A program made the position numbers and the translations under genes. Positions 7,617 through 11,566 of a stretch of DNA of 11,566 nucleotides are shown piece after piece. The DNA lies in assembly GCA_013003285.1 (NCBI GenBank), contig JABDJY010000346.1, forward strand, positions 1 through 11,566. Direction: 5' to 3'. Origin of the DNA: Alphaproteobacteria bacterium. GTDB lineage: Bacteria > Pseudomonadota > Alphaproteobacteria > UBA6615. Numbering within the stretch: the stretch's first letter is position 1; every line of letters begins with the position of its first letter. The notes beneath the pieces were generated by a model, which saw nothing but the letters and a program-made list of their open reading frames with translations, made no database searches and was not told the DNA's origin.

Positions 7617-8630
7617 GTGCCGAAGGTCTTAGTAACCGGCGCCGGGGGCTTTATCGGCTCCCATCTTGTCGAACAGCTCGTGACACAGGGCGCCGACGTG
7701 CGCGCCTTTGTCGAATATAACTCGCTCGGCTCGTGGGGGTGGCTCGAACAGTCGCCCGCCCCTATTCGCGACGCTATCGAAATCTTCTCCGGTGATGTGC
7801 GTGACAACCACGCCGTACGGCAGGCGGTGCAGGGCTGTCACACGGTGTTTCACCTGGCCGCCCTGATCGGTATTCCCTATTCCTATCTGGCGCCGGAAAG
7901 CTATGTCGCCACCAACATCACCGGCACCCTGAATATCGTGCAGGCGGCGACCGATTTCGGCGTCAGCCGGGTGGTCCACACCTCGACCAGCGAAGTGTAC
8001 GGAACCGCCCAGCAAGTGCCCATCGACGAGAGCCACCCGCTCAACCCGCAATCGCCCTATGCCGCCACCAAGGTCGGCGCCGACCAGATCGCACTGTCTT
8101 ACTATAGATCCTTCGGCACCCCGGTCACCGTGGTGCGGCCGTTCAACACTTACGGGCCCCGGCAGTCGGCGCGCGCCGTCATTCCCACCGTGATCACTCA
8201 GTTGGCCGCCTGCCGCGCCGCTGGAAGGCCTGGCCGGATCAAGTTGGGCGCCATACGGCCGACCCGCGACTTCACTTTTGTTGGCGATACCGCCACCGGT
8301 TTTCGGGCCGCCGCCGAGAGGGATGCGGCACTTGGCGAGGTTGTGAATTTGGGCGCCAATTTCGAAATCGCGGTCGGCGACACAGCCCATTTGATCGCCG
8401 AGATCATGGGCATTCCGCTGGAGATCGAGACCGAAGACGAACGCCTGCGCCCCGACGCATCAGAAGTCGAACGACTATGGGCCGATAATAGCAAAGCCGC
8501 CGAACTGCTGGGCTGGACCCCATCCTATAACGGACGCGAGGGCTTTCGCCGTGGCCTGCGCGAGACCATCGACTGGTTCCTGAAGGGCGAAAACCAAGCC
8601 GGCTACAAGGCCGAAATCTACAATGTCTGA
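7617..8630 (+). CDS. legB: LegB-type NAD-dependent sugar-nucleotide 4,6-dehydratase (SDR family)
   Basis: This is an extended short-chain dehydrogenase/reductase of 337 residues. TGAGGFIG (7-14) binds NAD(P), YAATK (Y148, K152) is the catalytic pair, and STSEVYG (123-129) carries T124-S125-E126, the arrangement of GDP-mannose-type 4,6-dehydratases, where the Glu drives dehydration. FRPFNTYGPRQS-like residues (about 173-184, here VRPFNTYGPRQS) and RDFTFVGD (218-224 region) are also typical. Overall it resembles the LegB family, which turns GDP-GlcNAc into the 4-keto-6-deoxy sugar on the way to legionaminic acid. The start is GTG 7617, with GAGGAA 8 nt upstream; the nearby ATG at 7577 is out of frame. 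Its 3' end overlaps the aminotransferase gene by 8 bp. A UDP-linked substrate cannot be ruled out from sequence. Confidence 0.85.
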   Translation: MPKVLVTGAGGFIGSHLVEQLVTQGADVRAFVEYNSLGSWGWLEQSPAPIRDAIEIFSGDVRDNHAVRQAVQGCHTVFHLAALIGIPYSYLAPESYVATNITGTLNIVQAATDFGVSRVVHTSTSEVYGTAQQVPIDESHPLNPQSPYAATKVGADQIALSYYRSFGTPVTVVRPFNTYGPRQSARAVIPTVITQLAACRAAGRPGRIKLGAIRPTRDFTFVGDTATGFRAAAERDAALGEVVNLGANFEIAVGDTAHLIAEIMGIPLEIETEDERLRPDASEVERLWADNSKAAELLGWTPSYNGREGFRRGLRETIDWFLKGENQAGYKAEIYNV

Positions 8631-9834
8631 CGCCGCCCTGGCCATTCCGGCCGAGACCGCCCCATCGGAAAGCGATGCGTTTATCGCCGCCGTGCTCGAC
8701 CGCATGGCCGCCGTGCTGGCGCCGGAAAATGGCCCCTACCCGCTGCATGAGCCCCGTATTGGCGGCACGGCCTGGGACTATGTGAAGGACTGCCTCGACT
8801 CGGGTTGGGTGTCGTCGGTCGGCGAGTATGTGCGCTGGTTCGAAGAGAAGCTGGTCGAGACCACCGGCGCCGGTCACGCCATTGCCACGGTCAACGGCAC
8901 CGCCGCCCTGCACGTCTGCCTGCTGCTCGCCGGCGTTGAGCGCGACGATGAAGTTTTGGTCCCGCCGCTCACCTTCGTCGCCTCGGCCAACGCCATTCAG
9001 TATTGCGGCGCCCACCCCCACTTCGTCGACATCGAACCGGTGAGCCTCGGCGTCGATCCGGTTGCCCTACAAGCCCATTTGGAACGCATCGCCGAAATGC
9101 GCGGCGATGTTTGCTACAATTCGCAGACCGGCCGCCCGATCCGCGCCCTCCTCGTGGTCCATTGCTTCGGCCATCCGGCGCGCATGGCCGAACTTGCGAA
9201 CGTGGCCACGCGCTTCAATATAACGCTCGTCGAAGACGCCGCGGAAGCATTGGGCAGCACCGCCGGCGACCGCAGCGCGGGCTGCCATGGCCGGCTCGCC
9301 GCGCTCAGTTTTAACGGCAACAAGACGATCACCACCGGTGGCGGTGGCGCCATCCTCACCGACGACCCCTTACTCGCCGAACGGGCCCATCACCTAACCA
9401 CGACGGCGCGGGTCGACGACCCCATGGCGATGGCCCATGACATGGTGGCCTTTAACTACCGCATGCCGAATCTCAATGCGGCCCTGGGCTGCGCCCAACT
9501 CGAACAATTGCCGGAGCTACTGGACTCGAAACGCCAATTGGCGGCGCGCTGGCGCGAGGCCTTCGCCGGCCTGGGCGGTGTGCGCTTTCTCGACGAGCCC
9601 TCCTGGGGCCATAGCAATTTCTGGCTAAACGCGTTGTCCCTCGACCCCCCCTATGCCGCGCAGCGCCCGCTGCTGCTCACCGCGCTCAATCGAGCCGGCT
9701 ACCATTGCCGGCCGTTCTTTACCCCCCTCCACCGGCTGCCCATGTACCAGGATCAGCCCATGGCGCCGGTGCCTGTGGCCGAAGACCTTGCCGCCCGCGG
9801 CTTCAATCTGCCGTCGAGCGCCGGCCTGATCTGA
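8623..9834 (+). CDS. legC: LegC-type PLP-dependent sugar aminotransferase
   Basis: This is a DegT/DnrJ/EryC1/StrS-fold aminotransferase of 403 residues that should aminate the 4-keto product of the preceding dehydratase. NGTAALH (91-97) binds the PLP phosphate, VEDAAEALGS (203-212) carries D205, which contacts the PLP ring, and SFNGNKTITTGGGG (229-242) holds the Schiff-base lysine K234. An N-terminal extension (PLHEPRIGG at 40-48) and an extra loop with RGDVCYNSQTGRPIRAL (160-176) match LegC-type enzymes rather than shorter WecE or PseC relatives. The ATG sits in ATGTCTGA, so it overlaps the legB stop codon by 8 bp and is probably translationally coupled. The protein ends FNLPSSAGLI, close to the family's usual PSS-containing end, so it looks complete. 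Confidence 0.87.
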   Translation: MSDAALAIPAETAPSESDAFIAAVLDRMAAVLAPENGPYPLHEPRIGGTAWDYVKDCLDSGWVSSVGEYVRWFEEKLVETTGAGHAIATVNGTAALHVCLLLAGVERDDEVLVPPLTFVASANAIQYCGAHPHFVDIEPVSLGVDPVALQAHLERIAEMRGDVCYNSQTGRPIRALLVVHCFGHPARMAELANVATRFNITLVEDAAEALGSTAGDRSAGCHGRLAALSFNGNKTITTGGGGAILTDDPLLAERAHHLTTTARVDDPMAMAHDMVAFNYRMPNLNAALGCAQLEQLPELLDSKRQLAARWREAFAGLGGVRFLDEPSWGHSNFWLNALSLDPPYAAQRPLLLTALNRAGYHCRPFFTPLHRLPMYQDQPMAPVPVAEDLAARGFNLPSSAGLI

Positions 9835-9853
9835 CCCCAAACCCGCTTTATTA

Positions 9854-9877
9854 CGGCGCAACCGCCGGAAAACCGGC
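9854..9877 (+). other. Two mutually exclusive small hairpins in the legC-ptmE gap
   Basis: CGGCG-CAAC-CGCCG (9854-9867) and GCCGG-AAAA-CCGGC (9864-9877) each form a perfect 5-bp stem and share bases 9864-9867, so only one can fold at a time. This lies just after the legC stop codon in the 102-bp gap. There is no T-tract after either. It could be a regulatory fold or chance in GC-rich DNA. Confidence 0.25.
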
Positions 9878-9899
9878 AGAATCCCGCCACGGTCAACCA

Positions 9900-9911
9900 T
9901 TCGTTAGCATT
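9900..9911 (+). promoter_or_regulatory. Copy of the legB upstream 12-mer before ptmE
   Basis: TTCGTTAGCATT matches TTCGTTACCATT before legB at 11 of 12 bases, in the same orientation, and is followed by TTACCTAAATGG. It lies 25 nt before the ptmE ATG, against 61 nt before the legB start, so ptmE may have its own promoter or a shared regulator. Confidence 0.3.
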
Positions 9912-9936
9912 TTACCTAAATGGTGGGGCCCAGGTT

Positions 9937-11064
9937 ATGAGCACAGCGCCCAAAATCACCGAAGTTGCCAATCCGAACGCCCCGGACGCGGCACCTCTGC
10001 GCCTTATCGAACCACCACATTCACTCCTCAAGCAGTGCCTGATTGGACCCGATACGTCGATCCACACACTGATCGAACGGTTCAACACCCGCGCCGAACA
10101 AATCGGCATTGTCGTTGATGAGCAACGGCGGCTTCTCGGTACGGTGACCGACGGCGATCTTCGTCGCGGCATGCTGCGGGGGGTCACCACCGACGCGCCG
10201 GTTCGCGAAATCATGAACACCGCGCCGCGCACCCTATCGATCGATCAGCCGCGCGATGACATCACCGGCTTTATGCGAAACGAGCGGGTACGTCACTTGC
10301 CGGTGGTCGATTTCGCCGGCCGCGCCGTCGATCTGATCACCCTCGACAAATTACTCGGCCCGACGCCGCAGCCCTATCCGGTTGTGATCATGGCCGGTGG
10401 CGAAGGAACGCGGCTGCGCCCGCTGACCGAACACACCCCCAAGCCGATGCTCGATGTCGGCGGCCAACCCATTCTCGAGACCATCATCCGGCGCTGCGCC
10501 GCCGCGGGCTTCAGCGACTTCTTCATCTCGGTCAATTATCGCGCCGACGTCATCAAGCATCATTTCGGCGACGGCCGACCGCTCGGCGTCGCGATAAATT
10601 ATCTCGACGAGATGACGCCTCTGGGTACTGCCGGACCGCTCGGCCAGTTACCCAGCGGTCTTTCGACGCCGGTGCTCGTCCTCAATGGCGATATCCTGAC
10701 CAAGATGGACCCGGCCCGGGTGGTCGAATTCCACCGCGACGCCGGCGCCGCGGCGACTATGGGCGTGCGCGAGTACGAGTTTCAAATTCCCTATGGTGTG
10801 GTCGATATCGACGATAACGAGATCCGCGGCCTGCGCGAGAAACCGGTCTCGCGCCAGTTCATCAATGCCGGCATCTATGTGCTCGACCAGAGCGCCCTCG
10901 ACCTCTTACCGCGCGATTCCGCCTCGGACATGCCCAACCTATTTACGACGTGCCGCACGGCAGGGCTAAAAACCCTGGCCTTTCCTATTCGCGAATATTG
11001 GGTCGACATTGGCCATATGGACGATTACCGCCGGGCCAACGAGGATTATTCGGTAATATTCTAA
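9937..11064 (+). CDS. ptmE: CBS-domain nucleotidyltransferase, PtmE-type (sugar-1-phosphate guanylyltransferase)
   Basis: The 375-residue protein fuses a pair of CBS domains (about 30-140, with GTVTDGDLRRGML and MRNERVRHLPVVD) to a nucleotidyltransferase domain (about 148-375). The latter shows MAGGEGTRLRPLT (152-164) and PKPML (168-172) for NTP binding, NGDIL (250-254, metal-binding D252), EKP (301-303), NAGIYV (310-315) and WVDIGH (355-360). This architecture matches PtmE, which in Campylobacter makes the GDP-linked glucosamine that feeds legionaminic acid synthesis; the legB and legC genes upstream support it. Other sugar-1-phosphate uridylyl- or mannosyl transferases share the core domain but usually lack the N-terminal CBS pair, which may sense nucleotides. 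ATG 9937 has a weak ribosome-binding site (GTGGGG, 8 nt upstream). The stop codon overlaps that of the convergent gene. Confidence 0.82.
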   Translation: MSTAPKITEVANPNAPDAAPLRLIEPPHSLLKQCLIGPDTSIHTLIERFNTRAEQIGIVVDEQRRLLGTVTDGDLRRGMLRGVTTDAPVREIMNTAPRTLSIDQPRDDITGFMRNERVRHLPVVDFAGRAVDLITLDKLLGPTPQPYPVVIMAGGEGTRLRPLTEHTPKPMLDVGGQPILETIIRRCAAAGFSDFFISVNYRADVIKHHFGDGRPLGVAINYLDEMTPLGTAGPLGQLPSGLSTPVLVLNGDILTKMDPARVVEFHRDAGAAATMGVREYEFQIPYGVVDIDDNEIRGLREKPVSRQFINAGIYVLDQSALDLLPRDSASDMPNLFTTCRTAGLKTLAFPIREYWVDIGHMDDYRRANEDYSVIF

Positions 11065-11566
11065 AGCTGCCAGCGCTTGATCCCAGCCGGTAAGACCAGA
11101 TCGCGCCACATCCCCTTAATATCGCCAACCACCGCCTCGTCCGCTGCGAACCGCATCAGATCGGCTGGCGTAAGGGCTTCGAATTCACTGTGCCACACCG
11201 CACCGACAACCGCATCGTAACCGCCAGCGCCGTCCAGATCCGCCACAAGGTCGAGGTCGTACTGGGCCTTCGCCTCTTGGGCATCGGCATGGGGATCATA
11301 GACGTCGACGCGATGACCCCGTTCGACCAGCGCCGAGATAACGTCGATCACTTTTGAATTGCGCAGGTCGGGCACATTCTCCTTGAAGGTCAGCCCGAGC
11401 ACCAGAACACGCCCCTTCGGCTGTGACATGGCGGCATCGATATTGGCCGCGACATAGTCACCCACCCCGTCATTGATGCGCCGGCCGGCGAGGATTATCT
11501 CGGGGTGGTGGCCCGCCTGCTCGGCGGCGTGGGCCAGATAATAGGGATCGACACCGATGCAATGAC
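11061..11566 (-). CDS. UDP-N-acetylhexosamine 6-dehydrogenase, C-terminal part (start outside the window)
   Basis: This enzyme oxidises the C6 of a UDP-N-acetylhexosamine to the uronic acid with 2 NAD+. About 167 codons are seen and the frame is open to the window edge, so the GTG at 11465 is internal. The first visible residues read HCIGVDPYYLAHAAE, the active-site segment with the catalytic Cys (codon 11559-11561), followed by PEIILAGRRIND. GLTFKENVPDLRNSKV and VDVYDPHAD mark the C-terminal UDP-binding domain. PYYL and FKENVPDLRNS point to the WbpA/TviB/WbpO group (UDP-GlcNAc or UDP-GalNAc) rather than UDP-glucose dehydrogenase. Which epimer it uses cannot be told. It converges on ptmE, sharing four bases at the stop codons, and suggests that an O-antigen, capsule or glycan locus extends beyond the window. 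Confidence 0.88.
   Translation of the reverse strand, partial: HCIGVDPYYLAHAAEQAGHHPEIILAGRRINDGVGDYVAANIDAAMSQPKGRVLVLGLTFKENVPDLRNSKVIDVISALVERGHRVDVYDPHADAQEAKAQYDLDLVADLDGAGGYDAVVGAVWHSEFEALTPADLMRFAADEAVVGDIKGMWRDLVLPAGIKRWQL

Noticed and set aside
7629..8390. Minus-strand open frame of 253 residues opposite legB
   Set aside because: It is opposite a clear SDR gene and shows no domain of its own.
9864..9895. Cobalamin-riboswitch-like wording (CCGGCAGAATCCCGCCACGG) before ptmE
   Set aside because: The 102-bp gap is too short for the full element, the core boxes are not matched, and the neighbours have no link to vitamin B12.

Overview
The window looks like a chromosomal segment of a free-living alphaproteobacterium, most likely Rhodospirillales-like. 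The reasons are the high GC content, a GcrA cell-cycle regulator (known only from Alphaproteobacteria), a DUF1674/SDHAF4-type protein, and the run htpX, rsmB, rpe, heparinase II/III that recurs in this class. No tRNA, rRNA, insertion sequence, CRISPR array or phage gene was seen. No stretch over 300 bases lacks a gene. The genus is not resolvable from the window.

Left part (1-3001): the C-terminal half of acetyl-CoA synthetase (acs) converges on a small DEDDh 3'-5' exonuclease. A DUF1674 gene lies upstream of the exonuclease on the same strand. It is divergent from htpX, a membrane zinc protease, and an 18-bp near-palindrome sits in the 85-bp gap between their start codons.

Middle (3002-7525): a 201-bp gap with TGTGG/CCACA dyads that resemble DnaA boxes precedes gcrA. 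Then come rsmB (16S rRNA m5C methyltransferase), rpe (ribulose-phosphate 3-epimerase) and a cytosolic heparinase II/III-like protein that overlaps rpe by GTGA.

Right part (7526-11566): a cell-surface sugar module. A GDP-mannose-dehydratase-like SDR (LegB type) overlaps a LegC-type PLP aminotransferase by 8 bp. Next is a two-CBS-domain nucleotidyltransferase of PtmE type. These three match the early, GDP-linked steps of legionaminic (nonulosonic) acid synthesis: NDP-sugar formation, 4,6-dehydration and C4 amination. The later steps (acetyltransferase, hydrolysing epimerase, NeuB-like synthase, CMP transferase) are not in the window. A convergent partial UDP-N-acetylhexosamine 6-dehydrogenase shares its stop-codon bases with the nucleotidyltransferase and suggests that a surface-polysaccharide locus continues to the right.

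Nothing here is clearly a new system. The items most worth a second look are non-coding: the DnaA-box-like dyads before gcrA, the palindrome between DUF1674 and htpX, and a 12-mer shared by the legB and ptmE upstream regions.
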